Positions 51,333 to 60,111 of a stretch of DNA of 64,000 nucleotides are shown piece after piece. The translations under genes were made by a program, and so were the position numbers. The DNA comes from Streptomyces violaceorubidus. Lineage in GTDB: Bacteria > Actinomycetota > Actinomycetes > Streptomycetales > Streptomycetaceae. Location of the stretch: NCBI RefSeq assembly GCF_000717995.1, contig NZ_JODM01000001.1, positions 791,468 to 855,467 of the forward strand. Direction: 5' to 3'. Within the stretch, counting starts at the first letter, position 1, and each line of letters begins with the position of its first letter. The notes beneath the pieces were generated by a model. The model was not told the origin of the DNA. It searched no databases and saw only the letters and a program-made list of their open reading frames with translations.

Positions 51333-52159
51333 AGCGCTCGCTCTTCGGCCGCGTGTGGCCCAACGCCACGGCCGTCGTCCTGTTCATCGGCCTCGTCTTC
51401 CCCGTCTACTGGATGTTCGCCACGGCCTTCAAGCCGACCGGTGACATCATCTCGGAGGACCCGGTCTGGTTCCCGACCGACGTCACCTTCGAGCACTTCA
51501 AGACCGCGACCGAGGCCGACCACTTTTGGACGTACGTGAGCAACTCGCTCATCGTCACCGTCTGCGCGGTCGTCTTCTCGCTGATCATCGCGCTGGCCGG
51601 GTCCTTCGCCCTGGCCCGGATGCGGTTCAAGGGGCGGCGCGGCTTCATCGTCGGCTTCATGCTCGCCCAGATGGCGCCCTGGGAAGTCATGGTCATCGCG
51701 ATCTACATGATCGTGCGCGACGCGTCCATGCTGAACAGCCTGGTGCCGCTCACGCTCTTCTACATGATGATGATCCTGCCCTTCACCATCCTGACGCTCC
51801 GCGGCTTCGTCGCCGCCGTGCCGAGGGAACTGGAGGAGTCGGCGATGGTCGACGGCTGCACCCGGACCCAGGCCTTTCGCCGCGTCATCCTGCCGCTGCT
51901 CGCCCCGGGCCTGATGTCCACCTCGATGTTCGGTTTCATCACCGCCTGGAACGAGCTGCCCCTCGTCCTGGTCGTCAACAAGGAGGCGGAGTCCCAGACC
52001 CTGCCGCTGTGGCTGACCAGCTTCCAGACCGTCTTCGGCGACAACTGGGGCGCCACCATGGCCGCCTCCTCCCTGTTCGCCGTCCCGATCCTGATCCTCT
52101 TCGTCTACCTCCAGCGCAAGGCCGTCAGCGGCCTGACCGCCGGCGCCGTGAAGGGATAG
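51329..52159 (+). CDS. dasC: DasC, sugar ABC transporter permease
   Basis: A 276-aa permease with six transmembrane helices and the EAA loop EESAMVDGCTRTQAFRRVIL. The length equals the known DasC. It is translationally coupled to dasB by the GTGA overlap and is followed 8 bases later by dasD. Confidence 0.94.
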   Translation: MKRSLFGRVWPNATAVVLFIGLVFPVYWMFATAFKPTGDIISEDPVWFPTDVTFEHFKTATEADHFWTYVSNSLIVTVCAVVFSLIIALAGSFALARMRFKGRRGFIVGFMLAQMAPWEVMVIAIYMIVRDASMLNSLVPLTLFYMMMILPFTILTLRGFVAAVPRELEESAMVDGCTRTQAFRRVILPLLAPGLMSTSMFGFITAWNELPLVLVVNKEAESQTLPLWLTSFQTVFGDNWGATMAASSLFAVPILILFVYLQRKAVSGLTAGAVKG

Positions 52160-52167
52160 CACCACCG

Positions 52168-53658
52168 ATGACGACCCTCGCAAGGGCCACCGACACCCTC
52201 ACGCGCGACGCGCTCACCGTCCTCCAGCCCGGCTTCGCCGGCACCACGGCCCCCGACTGGCTGCTGCGCCGTATCGGCGAAGGGCTGGCCTCCGTCGCCC
52301 TGTTCGGGCGCAACGTCACCTCGCCCGAGCAGGTGGCCGCCCTGACCGCACAGCTGCGCGCCGAGCGCGAGGACCTGCTGGTCGCCATCGACGAGGAGGG
52401 CGGCGACGTCACCCGGCTGGAGGTGCGCACCGGCTCCTCCTTCCCCGGCAACCACGCCCTCGGCGCGGTGGACGACGTCGGACTCACCCGGGCGGTGGCC
52501 GCGGAACTGGGCCGCCGGCTCGCGGCCGCGGGCGTCAACTTCAACTGGGCGCCGTCCGCCGACGTGAACTCCAACCCGGACAACCCCGTCATCGGCGTGC
52601 GGGCCTTCGGCGCCGACACCGACCTGGTCGCCCGGCACACCGCGGCCTACATCACCGGGATGCAGTCCGCGGGCGTGGCCACCTGCGCCAAGCACTTCCC
52701 CGGCCACGGCGACACGGGCATCGACTCCCACCACGCCATGCCGCGCATCGACGTGGACGCCGACGTGCTGGCGGAGCGCGACCTGGTCCCGTTCCGCGCG
52801 GCCGTCGCGGCCGGCAGCCGCGCGGTGATGAGCGCCCACATCCTGGTCCCGGCCCTGGACCCGGACCGTCCGGCAACGTTGTCCCGCCGCATCCTCACCG
52901 ATCTGCTCCGGGGCGAGTTGGGCTACGACGGGCTCATCGTCACCGACGGCATCGAGATGAAGGCCATCGCGGGCACGTACGGCATCGAGCGCGGCACGGT
53001 CCTGGCCATCGCCGCGGGTGCCGACGCGATCTGCGTGGGCGGCGGCCTGCACGACGAGGGCACCGTCCTCCGGCTGAGCGACGCGCTGGTCGAGGCCGTC
53101 CGCACGGGCGAACTGCCCGAGGAGCGCCTGGCCGACGCGGCGGAACGCGTACGGTCCCTGTCCCGCTGGGCCGCGGCGAACCGTCCCGCCGACGGGGCTT
53201 CGGACACCGCCGACGGCGACGTGGGCCTGCGTGCGGCACGCCGTGCGCTGCGCGTGACCGTCGCCGGGGACCAGGTCCCGCTCGCCGAGCCGCCGTACGT
53301 CGCCGCGCTCACCCCGGTGGCGAACATCGCGGTGGGCGACGAGACCCCGTGGGGCGTGGCCGCCGAGCTGTGCCGCCTGCTGCCGGGCACCGAAACCGGC
53401 AGCTTCAACGGGGCCGACGCCGGGCGCGAGGCCCTGGCGGCGGCGGGCAGCCGCCGTATCGTCGCCGTCGTCCGGGACGAGCACCGCCACCCGTGGATGG
53501 CCGCGGCCCTCGACGTCCTGCTGGCGGCCCGCCCCGACACGATCGTCGTCGAGATGGGCGTCCCCCGGGCGGAGCCCCGCGGCGCCGTCCATCTGGCCAC
53601 CCACGGCGCGGCCCGCGTCTGCGGCATCGCGGCGGCGGAGGCCGTCGCGGGCGCCTGA
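52168..53658 (+). CDS. dasD: Family 3 glycoside hydrolase, beta-N-acetylglucosaminidase
   Basis: A 496-aa GH3 enzyme of the NagZ-like branch, without a signal peptide, so it acts in the cytoplasm on imported chito-oligosaccharides. KHFPGHGDTGIDSHH contains the His/Asp catalytic pair typical of this branch, and VTDGIEMKAI carries the nucleophile Asp. The C-terminal 130 residues form a second, less conserved domain. It is the last gene of the das cluster, convergent with nagB. Confidence 0.93.
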   Translation: MTTLARATDTLTRDALTVLQPGFAGTTAPDWLLRRIGEGLASVALFGRNVTSPEQVAALTAQLRAEREDLLVAIDEEGGDVTRLEVRTGSSFPGNHALGAVDDVGLTRAVAAELGRRLAAAGVNFNWAPSADVNSNPDNPVIGVRAFGADTDLVARHTAAYITGMQSAGVATCAKHFPGHGDTGIDSHHAMPRIDVDADVLAERDLVPFRAAVAAGSRAVMSAHILVPALDPDRPATLSRRILTDLLRGELGYDGLIVTDGIEMKAIAGTYGIERGTVLAIAAGADAICVGGGLHDEGTVLRLSDALVEAVRTGELPEERLADAAERVRSLSRWAAANRPADGASDTADGDVGLRAARRALRVTVAGDQVPLAEPPYVAALTPVANIAVGDETPWGVAAELCRLLPGTETGSFNGADAGREALAAAGSRRIVAVVRDEHRHPWMAAALDVLLAARPDTIVVEMGVPRAEPRGAVHLATHGAARVCGIAAAEAVAGA

Positions 53659-53680
53659 CGCCCACCTCGCCGTCACACCG

Positions 53681-53713
53681 AAGGCGCCGGTCCCTTGGCG
53701 GGGCCGGCGCCTT
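53681..53713. terminator. Bidirectional terminator between dasD and nagB
   Basis: AAGGCGCCGG (53681-53690) pairs with CCGGCGCCTT (53704-53713), with a 13-base loop. TTCG follows on the plus strand. Confidence 0.7.
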
Positions 53714-53734
53714 TCGTATGGGGCGGGGGGACGG

Positions 53735-54520
53735 TCAGAGGCCCTGCCAGTCCGGCTTGTGGGCGTAGGTGTGCCGGAAGTAGTCGGCGAGCTTCAGCTT
53801 GGACGCGGCGGCCTCGTCGACGACGACCGTGGCGTGCGGGTGCAACTGCAGCGCGGAGGCCGGGCACACGGCCGCGACCGGGCCCTCGACGCTCGCGGCG
53901 ACCGCGTCGGCCTTCCCCTCGCCGGTGGCGAGCAGAACCACGTGCCGCGCCTCCAGGATGGTGCCGATGCCCTGGGTGATCACGTGGTGCGGCACCTGCT
54001 CGATGTCGCCGTCGAAGAAGCGCGCGTTGTCGACCCGGGTCTGCTCGGTCAGGGTCTTGATCCGCGTCCGCGAGGCGAGCGAGGAGCACGGCTCGTTGAA
54101 ACCGATGTGCCCGTCGGTGCCGATGCCCAGCAGTTGGAGGTCGACGCCACCGGCCCCGCCGAGCGCCTCGTCGTAGGCCTCGCACGCCGCCTGCACGTCC
54201 GCGGCCGTGCCGTCGGGGCCCATGAACGCGTCCATGGCGATGCCCAGCGGTTCGAGCACCTCGCGCCGGAGCACCGAGCGGTACGACTCCGGGTGCTCCG
54301 CGGGCAGCCCCACGTACTCGTCGAGCTGGGCGATCCGCGCCCGCGCGGTGTCCACGGCACCCGAACGCACCTTGGCCGCCAGCGCCTCGTACACGGGCAG
54401 CGGCGTCGAGCCGGTGGCCACCCCGAGCAGGGCGTCGGGCTTGCGCCGGAGCAGCTGCGCCATGGCCTCGGCTATGAGTTCGCCGCCCGCCTTGGCATCG
54501 GGAACGATGACAACTTCCAC
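53735..54520 (-). CDS. nagB: Glucosamine-6-phosphate deaminase
   Basis: A 261-aa enzyme converting GlcN-6-P to fructose-6-P and ammonia, which feeds aminosugars into glycolysis and lowers the DasR effector. Motifs are GVATGSTPLPVYEAL, LDEYVGLPAEHPESY (catalytic Asp) and LGIGTDGHIGFNEPCSS. The GTG start has AGG 6 bases upstream. A dre operator lies 52 bases upstream, so it is a DasR target. Confidence 0.95.
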   Translation of the reverse strand: MEVVIVPDAKAGGELIAEAMAQLLRRKPDALLGVATGSTPLPVYEALAAKVRSGAVDTARARIAQLDEYVGLPAEHPESYRSVLRREVLEPLGIAMDAFMGPDGTAADVQAACEAYDEALGGAGGVDLQLLGIGTDGHIGFNEPCSSLASRTRIKTLTEQTRVDNARFFDGDIEQVPHHVITQGIGTILEARHVVLLATGEGKADAVAASVEGPVAAVCPASALQLHPHATVVVDEAAASKLKLADYFRHTYAHKPDWQGL

Positions 54521-54571
54521 GCTGGCCTGCCGTTTCGAAGAGAGGACTCACCCGGGGCCCGGGACTGGCTA

Positions 54572-54587
54572 TGTGGTTTAGACCAAT
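54572..54587 (-). promoter_or_regulatory. dre operator of nagB
   Basis: TGTGGTTTAGACCAAT keeps the dre core TGGT-TAGACCA (one base off) and lies 52-67 bases before the nagB start. Confidence 0.85.
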
Positions 54588-55171
54588 CTAACAGAGCGGG
54601 GCCGCGCGAGCGCGCCGAAACGGTCAGGCGAGTGGTGCCGCGGCGGCGCTGGTGCCAGGTCGGTGGACGCCTCGTGGCGTCCACCCGGCTTCCCGGGAGG
54701 CGCTCGCGGAAATTGCCCCGGCGGTCCGGCCCCGAGGTTGGCCCATCAGGGTTAGGCTTCTGGCGGCTGCTCCGGATGGCGGTGCGGTCGGCAGTAGTCA
54801 CCAACAACAAACGACGTCCACCGCATGGACACGGTTAGTGGTCTAGTCCACAATGGTCACCGAGACACCGACCGTGTCACTCGCGCAAGGTGATCGTCAG
54901 GCTTCCGCCCTCCCCGCACAGGAGGACGGACCGAGGAACCGGAGCTCTCTGCCCTGACTGCCCCGGCTCCTCATCCTTCGGCCGACCGGGACCGCACACC
55001 CCACGGCCGATGTTGCTCCGGGCTGCGGTGCCGGGAGGGTTGAGGGTCCCTCCCAGGCGCCGCGGCCCGCGGGTGTCTCCGGGCGCCTTCCGAGCCGCGT
55101 CCGGGAGCGGGGGAGCAGTGCGCAGTGGCTGGTTTCGATCGCCGTCCGTACCGCCAGGTACGCTCAGCCCC
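54588..55171. other. 584-base gap between nagB and the sensor kinase gene
   Basis: No convincing ORF is seen. An open frame continuing upstream from the kinase gene to about 54890 is Pro/Gly/Arg-rich and lacks a start signal. The gap contains a second dre-like site (54837-54852) and a possible leaderless promoter element TACGCT (55159-55164) 7 bases before GTG 55172. Confidence 0.5.
54837..54852. promoter_or_regulatory. Second dre-like site in the nagB-kinase gap
   Basis: AGTGGTCTAGTCCACA contains TGGTCTAGTCCA, the same core as the dasR-side site, and is itself close to a perfect palindrome. It is 317 bases from nagB and 320 from the kinase gene, so its target is unclear. Confidence 0.6.
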
Positions 55172-56647
55172 GTGCCCTCCATGAACGAACTCGTACGCCA
55201 GCACACCGCGCTCGACGACTCCGACCTCGAGTGGCTGCATCTGCTGGTCTCGGAGTGGCAGCTCCTCTCCGACCTCTCCTTCGCCGACCTGGTCCTGTGG
55301 GTCCCCACCCGCGACGGCACGCGCTACGTCTCCGTCGCCCAGATGCGGCCCAACACCGGACCCACCTCGTACCAGGACGACATGGTCGGCCACCTCGTCC
55401 CGCGCGGCCGGCGGCCCATGCTGGACGCCGCCCTGGACGAGGGCCGCATCGTGCGCGAGGGCGACCCCGAGTGGCGCGAGGAGGTCCCGGTCCGCGTCGA
55501 GTCCATCCCCGTACGCCGCCAGGGCCGCGTCCTCGGAGTCATCGCCCGCAACACCAACCTGCTCACCGTGCGCACCCCGAGCCGTCTGGAGCTCACCTAC
55601 CTGCAAAGCGCCTCGGACCTGGCCCAGATGATCGCGGCCGGTGCCTTCCCGTTCGAGAACCAGCAGGTCGACATGGACGCCTCACCGCGCGTCGGCGACG
55701 GCCTGATCCGGGTCGACGGCGACGGCATCGTCCAGTACGCCTCCCCGAACGCCCTGTCCGCCTACCACCGCATGGGGCTCGCCGCGGACCTGGTGGGACA
55801 TCACCTCGGCCGCACCACCGCCGAACTCGCCCCCTCCCGCGGCCCGGTGGACGAGGCCCTCGCCAAGGTCGCCAGCGGCTGGGCCCCGCGCGAGTTCGAG
55901 ATCGAGGCACACGACGGGGTGATCCAGTTCCGCGCCATCCCGCTCAAGCCCAAGGGCACCCGCATCGGTTCCCTGGTGCTCCTGCGGGACGTGACGGAAC
56001 TGCGTCGCCGTGAGCGCGAGTTGATCACCAAGGACGCCACCATCCGGGAGATCCACCACCGGGTGAAGAACAACCTCCAGACCGTGGCGGCCCTGCTGCG
56101 TCTGCAAGCCCGGCGCATCGAGTCGGACCGGGGCCGCGAGGCGCTGGAGGAGGCCGTGCGCCGGGTGGGCTCGATCGCGATCGTGCACGAGACGCTCTCC
56201 CAGAACCTGGACGAGCGCGTGGAGTTCGACGAGATCGCCGACCGCGTGCTCGCGATGGTGGCGGAGATCTCGCCGGGCAAGGTCACCGGCCGGCGCACCG
56301 GACGCTTCGGCATCCTCGACGCCGAGGTCGCCACTCCGCTGTCCATGGTCCTGACCGAGGTGCTGCAGAACGCCCTGGAGCACGGCTTCCGGGACGGCGA
56401 CACCGGCACGGTCGAGGTCTCCGCGGTCCGCGGCGGTACGACGAAGGAGGCCCGGCTGCTGGTCACCGTCCAGGACGACGGCGTGGGCCTGCCCGAGGGC
56501 TTCGACCCGAACCGCTCCGGCAACCTCGGCCTGCAGATCGTCCGCACCCTGGTGGCGGGCGAGCTGGGCGGCAGCTTCGACATGGTCCCCGCCGCGGAGC
56601 GCGGCACCCGGGTGATCCTGGACATCCCGGTGCCCGCCGAGAAGTAG
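55172..56647 (+). CDS. PdtaS-like sensor histidine kinase (GAF-PAS-HisKA_2)
   Basis: A 491-aa soluble sensor kinase. An N-terminal GAF-like domain (about 20-160), a PAS domain (about 170-285), then HisKA_2 with the phospho-acceptor His in IREIHHRVKNNLQTVAALLRLQ and a HATPase domain (LSMVLTEVLQNALEHGF; DDGVGLPEGFD). PdtaS-type kinases signal to ANTAR-domain antiterminators; no response regulator is encoded here. GTG 55172 fits a leaderless start; ATG 55181 is the alternative. It is unlinked to the das genes in function as far as known. Confidence 0.88.
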   Translation: MPSMNELVRQHTALDDSDLEWLHLLVSEWQLLSDLSFADLVLWVPTRDGTRYVSVAQMRPNTGPTSYQDDMVGHLVPRGRRPMLDAALDEGRIVREGDPEWREEVPVRVESIPVRRQGRVLGVIARNTNLLTVRTPSRLELTYLQSASDLAQMIAAGAFPFENQQVDMDASPRVGDGLIRVDGDGIVQYASPNALSAYHRMGLAADLVGHHLGRTTAELAPSRGPVDEALAKVASGWAPREFEIEAHDGVIQFRAIPLKPKGTRIGSLVLLRDVTELRRRERELITKDATIREIHHRVKNNLQTVAALLRLQARRIESDRGREALEEAVRRVGSIAIVHETLSQNLDERVEFDEIADRVLAMVAEISPGKVTGRRTGRFGILDAEVATPLSMVLTEVLQNALEHGFRDGDTGTVEVSAVRGGTTKEARLLVTVQDDGVGLPEGFDPNRSGNLGLQIVRTLVAGELGGSFDMVPAAERGTRVILDIPVPAEK

Positions 56648-56698
56648 GAGAGAAGCAGGGCGGGGCAGCGGCTCGCGACGCGGAGAGGCGCCAACAGC

Positions 56699-56729
56699 AA
56701 AAAGCCCCGGACCGGTGAAGGTCCGAGGC
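56699..56729 (-). terminator. Intrinsic terminator, probably for wblE
   Basis: Read on the minus strand, GCCTCGGACC and GGTCCGGGGC form a stem with one mismatch and a 6-base loop, followed by TTTTT (plus strand A-run at 56699-56703). It is one of the few U-tract terminators in the window. Confidence 0.75.
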
Positions 56730-56852
56730 CAGTGCTCGTGCGATACATCGTCCGATGAGCATCGGGGGGTACTGCGCGCTGCGGCTCGGGAGCGGGGGAT
56801 GCGTACTCGCTGTACGCGCCGCCAAGCTGAGGCTGTCAGTAGGGGTGGGTTG

Positions 56853-57110
56853 TCAGGCGGAGGCCTGACGAGCCCGGTTGCGGGCGGCACGGCGCTTCAT
56901 CGCGCGGCGCTCGTCCTCGCTGAGACCACCCCAGACGCCGGAGTCCTGGCCGGACTCGAGCGCCCACTGCAGGCACTGCTCCATGACGGGGCAGCGACGG
57001 CAGACGGCCTTGGCTTCCTCGATCTGCAGCAGCGCGGGACCGGTGTTGCCGATGGGGAAGAAGAGCTCGGGGTCTTCCTCGCGGCAAACGGCGCGGTGAC
57101 GCCAGTCCAT
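56853..57110 (-). CDS. wblE: WhiB-family regulator WblE (WhiB1-like)
   Basis: An 85-aa iron-sulfur protein. Cluster Cys at 9, 37, 40 and 46 (AVCRRCPVMEQC), the GVWGG turn and a basic C-terminal DNA-binding helix (RRAMKRRAARNRARQ). It is the orthologue of mycobacterial WhiB1, a nitric-oxide-sensitive sigma-factor partner. AAGGAGAGG precedes the ATG. Unlike wblC it lacks an AT-hook and a complex leader. Confidence 0.95.
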   Translation of the reverse strand: MDWRHRAVCREEDPELFFPIGNTGPALLQIEEAKAVCRRCPVMEQCLQWALESGQDSGVWGGLSEDERRAMKRRAARNRARQASA

Positions 57111-57430
57111 GGCTGCTACCTCTCCTTGGTATTACATGCTGGGCTGCTTGTGAATGTGAACGCTTTCACGAATCCCTCAACAAGGGAAGGGCCTACAGCC
57201 AGGTTCCCTGGCGTGGTCCTGTGGTTTGAAGAGGGGTTCCGGTGATCTGTGGATGCCGGTCCTGCGGGCTGTCCCGATCGCCAAGAAGAGACTCGCAAAC
57301 CTCGGCGGCGGATACAACCCCTTCCGGAAAGTTTTTTTTGATTCTTCGGTGTCGACTAGGTCACAGCCGTACTTCCATGGGGTGGACCCTGGTCTAAACG
57401 TTCGAGTGAAAGGACTTTCGCCCCTTCTGC
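57111..57430. other. 320-base wblE upstream region
   Basis: No coding sequence is convincing. On the minus strand a TAATAC (a -10 candidate) lies about 25-35 bases before wblE. A run of eight T on the plus strand (57332-57339) follows the small palindrome CTTCCGGAAAG. Near 57388-57399, TGGTCTAAACGT resembles a dre half-site only. The region is noticeably less GC-rich than its surroundings. Confidence 0.45.
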
Positions 57431-58399
57431 TCACACAATCACACGCAGTGCACGGCGTACGCCTGTGAACGTCACGCTGGTTCGCAAGCCCAGGTGGTCA
57501 CCGTCCATCTGGAGGGGCAGGGGCACCTTCGAATGCAAGGTGAAGTCGGTCAGGTCGTGCAGGGCGACCGCGTGCCGACCGCGCGGCCCCCGCTCGGGGG
57601 ACGAAGTGAGCAACTGGGTGCCATACCGGGCGACGGCGGCCGTGGACAGGCGGCTGAGGCCGAAGACGTCGAGCGCGGTGTCGAACGACGCCTTCGGGGA
57701 GGCGTAGATCGGGCGGTTCCCGAGGAAGGTCCAGGGGCAGGTGTTCGACACTATGGACAGCACCAGATCGGTGACCGGGTCCTCGCCCGCCCGCTCCAGG
57801 GTGATCGTCCCGCTGCGGCGGTGCGGCTCGCCGATGAGCTGGCGCACCACCTGGCGGACGTAGAGGGCGTGCGTCGACTTCTTGCCGCGCTCGCGATGCT
57901 GCTCGACGCGGCCGACCACACCGGCGTCGAAACCCAGACCGGCGTTGAAGGTGAACCAGCGGGCCGGAACCGCCTCGTCCTCCGAGCCCGGCGTACCCGA
58001 CGCCAGGCCCAGACCGACGGTGCGCTCACTGCCTTGGCGCAGGGCGTCCAGCAGGGCTCCGGTGGCCTCCACCGCGTGGTTGGGCAGACCGAGGGCGCGG
58101 GCGAAGACGTTGGTGGAACCGCCGGGAACCACCGCCAGACCGGGCAGGTGATCGGGGTCGGGGCCCGCGTGCAGCAGACCGTTGACCACCTCGTTCACCG
58201 TGCCGTCGCCGCCGAGGGCCACCACCAGGTCGACGTCGTCGCTCTGCGCCGCCTGCCGGCCGAGGTCGCGCGCGTGGCCGCGGTACTCGGTGGTGACCGC
58301 TTCCAGCTTCATCTCGCTCGCCAGGGCGTGGATCAACACGTCGCGCGTGCGCGCGCTCGTGGTGGTTGCCGCCGGATTGACCACGAGAAGTGCACGCAT
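57431..58399 (-). CDS. Diacylglycerol/sphingosine-kinase-like lipid kinase
   Basis: A 322-aa protein of the DAG-kinase catalytic family. VNPAATTTSARTRDVL at the N-terminus and VVALGGDGTVNEVVNGLL contain the nucleotide-binding GGDGT, and VVPGGSTNVFARALGLP and the later FNAGLGFDAGVV complete the fold. It probably phosphorylates a lipid alcohol at the membrane. The upstream in-frame extension has no start signal, so ATG 58399 is used. Confidence 0.9.
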   Translation of the reverse strand: MRALLVVNPAATTTSARTRDVLIHALASEMKLEAVTTEYRGHARDLGRQAAQSDDVDLVVALGGDGTVNEVVNGLLHAGPDPDHLPGLAVVPGGSTNVFARALGLPNHAVEATGALLDALRQGSERTVGLGLASGTPGSEDEAVPARWFTFNAGLGFDAGVVGRVEQHRERGKKSTHALYVRQVVRQLIGEPHRRSGTITLERAGEDPVTDLVLSIVSNTCPWTFLGNRPIYASPKASFDTALDVFGLSRLSTAAVARYGTQLLTSSPERGPRGRHAVALHDLTDFTLHSKVPLPLQMDGDHLGLRTSVTFTGVRRALRVIV

Positions 58400-58526
58400 G
58401 GTGTGCAGGGTACCTACTGGGTGGTACTCGGCCCAGACCGAGGTGAAGAACCCCACCCGCGCACCGTGCCCGGGATACGCCCGACACCCGGGCGGGCGCC
58501 CGCACACCGAGGGCTACCCTTCAGGG

Positions 58527-58979
58527 GTGAGCAGTGAGCAGATCCCCGCCCCCACCTCCACGGCCGCCGAAGAGGCCGGCCCCCGCCCCGGCCGGGTGAC
58601 CGCCGCGGCCGCCCTCGCCGCCCTGGAGGGGCTGGCGCTCGTCGTCGGCGGTGCCTGGATCCTCGTGGAGGGCCTCACCGGGCACCCGGACGACCGGACC
58701 TCGGCCGTCACCGGCGGCGTCACGCTGATCGTCCTGGCCCTGCTGCCCCTGCTCGCCGCCCGCGGACTGATCGGCCGCAAGGGCTGGAGCCGGGGACCCG
58801 CCGTGATCACGCAGATCATGGCCCTGCCCGTCGCCTACAACATGGTGCGGGCGGACAGCCTGGCCGTTCCGTCCGGCATCGTGCTCGGAGTCGTGGCCGT
58901 CGCCGCGCTGGTCCTGCTCGTCAATCCCACCACCACCCAGGCGCTGGGCATCCGGGGGCCGGGCAGCGCCGAGAAGTAG
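58527..58979 (+). CDS. Small integral membrane protein, four helices
   Basis: A 150-aa protein with a 20-residue polar N-terminus and about four transmembrane helices (AAALAALEGLALVVGGAWIL; TLIVLALLPLLAARGL; PAVITQIMALPVAYNMV; IVLGVVAVAALVLLV). It is a conserved actinobacterial protein, function unknown. TACCCT lies 6 bases before GTG 58527 and no ribosome site is seen, so leaderless translation is likely. It is convergent with sigH. Confidence 0.85.
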   Translation: MSSEQIPAPTSTAAEEAGPRPGRVTAAAALAALEGLALVVGGAWILVEGLTGHPDDRTSAVTGGVTLIVLALLPLLAARGLIGRKGWSRGPAVITQIMALPVAYNMVRADSLAVPSGIVLGVVAVAALVLLVNPTTTQALGIRGPGSAEK

Positions 58980-59025
58980 CTCCGGGGGCGCCCGATGACG
59001 GCGCCCAGGGGACGCGGCCCGGCGG

Positions 59026-60111
59026 CTACTCCTCGACCAGCAGCTTCTCCCGCAGCTCCGCCAGCGTGCGGGCCAGCAGCCGGGAGACGTGCATCTGCGA
59101 GATCCCGACCTCTTGCGCGATCTGGGACTGGGTCATGTTGCCGAAGAAGCGCAGGAGCAGGATGCGCTTCTCGCGCGGGGGCAGGTCCTCCAGGAGCGGC
59201 TTGAGCGACTCCCGGTACTCCACCCCTTCGAGGGCCTCGTCCTCGGCGCCGAGGGTGTCGGCGACCGCCGGGGACTCGTCGTCGGTGTCCGGGACGTCCA
59301 GGGACAGGGTGGAGTACGCGTTGGCCGACTCCAGGCCCTCGAGGACTTCCTCCTCCGAGATCGACAGCTTCTCGGCGAGCTCGTGGACCGTCGGGGAGCG
59401 GCCGTGCAGCTGGGAGAGCTCCGCCGTGGCCGTCGTCAGGGCCAGCCGCAGCTCCTGGAGCCGGCGCGGCACGCGCACCGCCCAGCCCTTGTCCCGGAAG
59501 TGCCGCTTGATCTCGCCCACGACCGTCGGGGTCGCGTAGGTGGAGAACTCCACTCCGCGGTCCGGGTCGAAGCGGTCCACCGACTTGATCAGCCCGATGG
59601 TGGCGACCTGGGTGAGGTCGTCCAGGGGCTCCCCGCGGTTGCGGAAGCGGCGCGCGAGGTGCTCGACCAGCGGCAGGTGCATCCGGACCAGCCGGTTGCG
59701 CAGCTCCGCGTACTCCGGGCTGTCCTTCGTCAGTGTGCGCAGCTCGGCGAACAGGAGGCGCGCACCGCTGCGGTCCTGCGGGTCGTGCCGTGTGCCCTGA
59801 GCGCCCCGTGCGCCCGGCGTGTGGCCCTCGGAGTGTCGCTCGTGCTCGCTCATCGTCCCGCCCGTTGCCCTTTCCCGAGCCCCCGCCTCCGCTCGGACGG
59901 GCCGGACGGGGGCCTCCCCGGTCCGCTGCCCGTCGCCCGGAAAGGCGGCCTCGGGCGAGGTCTCGTCCTCCGGATGCGGCCGGGCCTGCTCGGGGATGCC
60001 GTCGATGCCGTCCGCCGTGCGTCGTGCCTCGTTCGGAGAACGTGTGCCCTCGGCCGGCAGCTTCCGTGTACCGCGCTCTTCGTCCCGCACCGGCCCGTCC
60101 CCGTCCCTCAC
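59026..60111 (-). CDS. sigH: SigB/SigF-family stress sigma factor SigH
   Basis: A sigma factor of the SigB/F/G group used in osmotic stress and differentiation. Region 2 includes HLPLVEHLARRFRNRGEPLD, DLTQVATIGLIKSVDRFDP and FSTYATPTVVGEIKRHFRDKGW; region 4 includes LPPREKRILLLRFFGNMTQS. GTG 60111 overlaps the prsH stop (GTGA) and gives 361 aa with an 85-residue charged N-terminal extension. An internal ATG (59853) would give a 275-aa core. The frame is also open upstream through prsH. S. coelicolor sigH makes several size forms, so more than one start may be used. Confidence 0.92.
   Translation of the reverse strand: MRDGDGPVRDEERGTRKLPAEGTRSPNEARRTADGIDGIPEQARPHPEDETSPEAAFPGDGQRTGEAPVRPVRAEAGARERATGGTMSEHERHSEGHTPGARGAQGTRHDPQDRSGARLLFAELRTLTKDSPEYAELRNRLVRMHLPLVEHLARRFRNRGEPLDDLTQVATIGLIKSVDRFDPDRGVEFSTYATPTVVGEIKRHFRDKGWAVRVPRRLQELRLALTTATAELSQLHGRSPTVHELAEKLSISEEEVLEGLESANAYSTLSLDVPDTDDESPAVADTLGAEDEALEGVEYRESLKPLLEDLPPREKRILLLRFFGNMTQSQIAQEVGISQMHVSRLLARTLAELREKLLVEE

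Noticed and set aside
54890..55171. N-terminal extension of the sensor kinase by about 94 residues
   Set aside because: Pro/Gly/Arg-rich, no domain, no ribosome site, and a leaderless start signal is present at 55172.
57388..57403. dre site near 57390
   Set aside because: Only the left half TGGTCTA is conserved; the right half does not match.
57226..57468. 80-codon plus-strand ORF in the wblE upstream region
   Set aside because: No ribosome site, no GC-frame bias, includes a T8 run and overlaps the lipid kinase 3' end.
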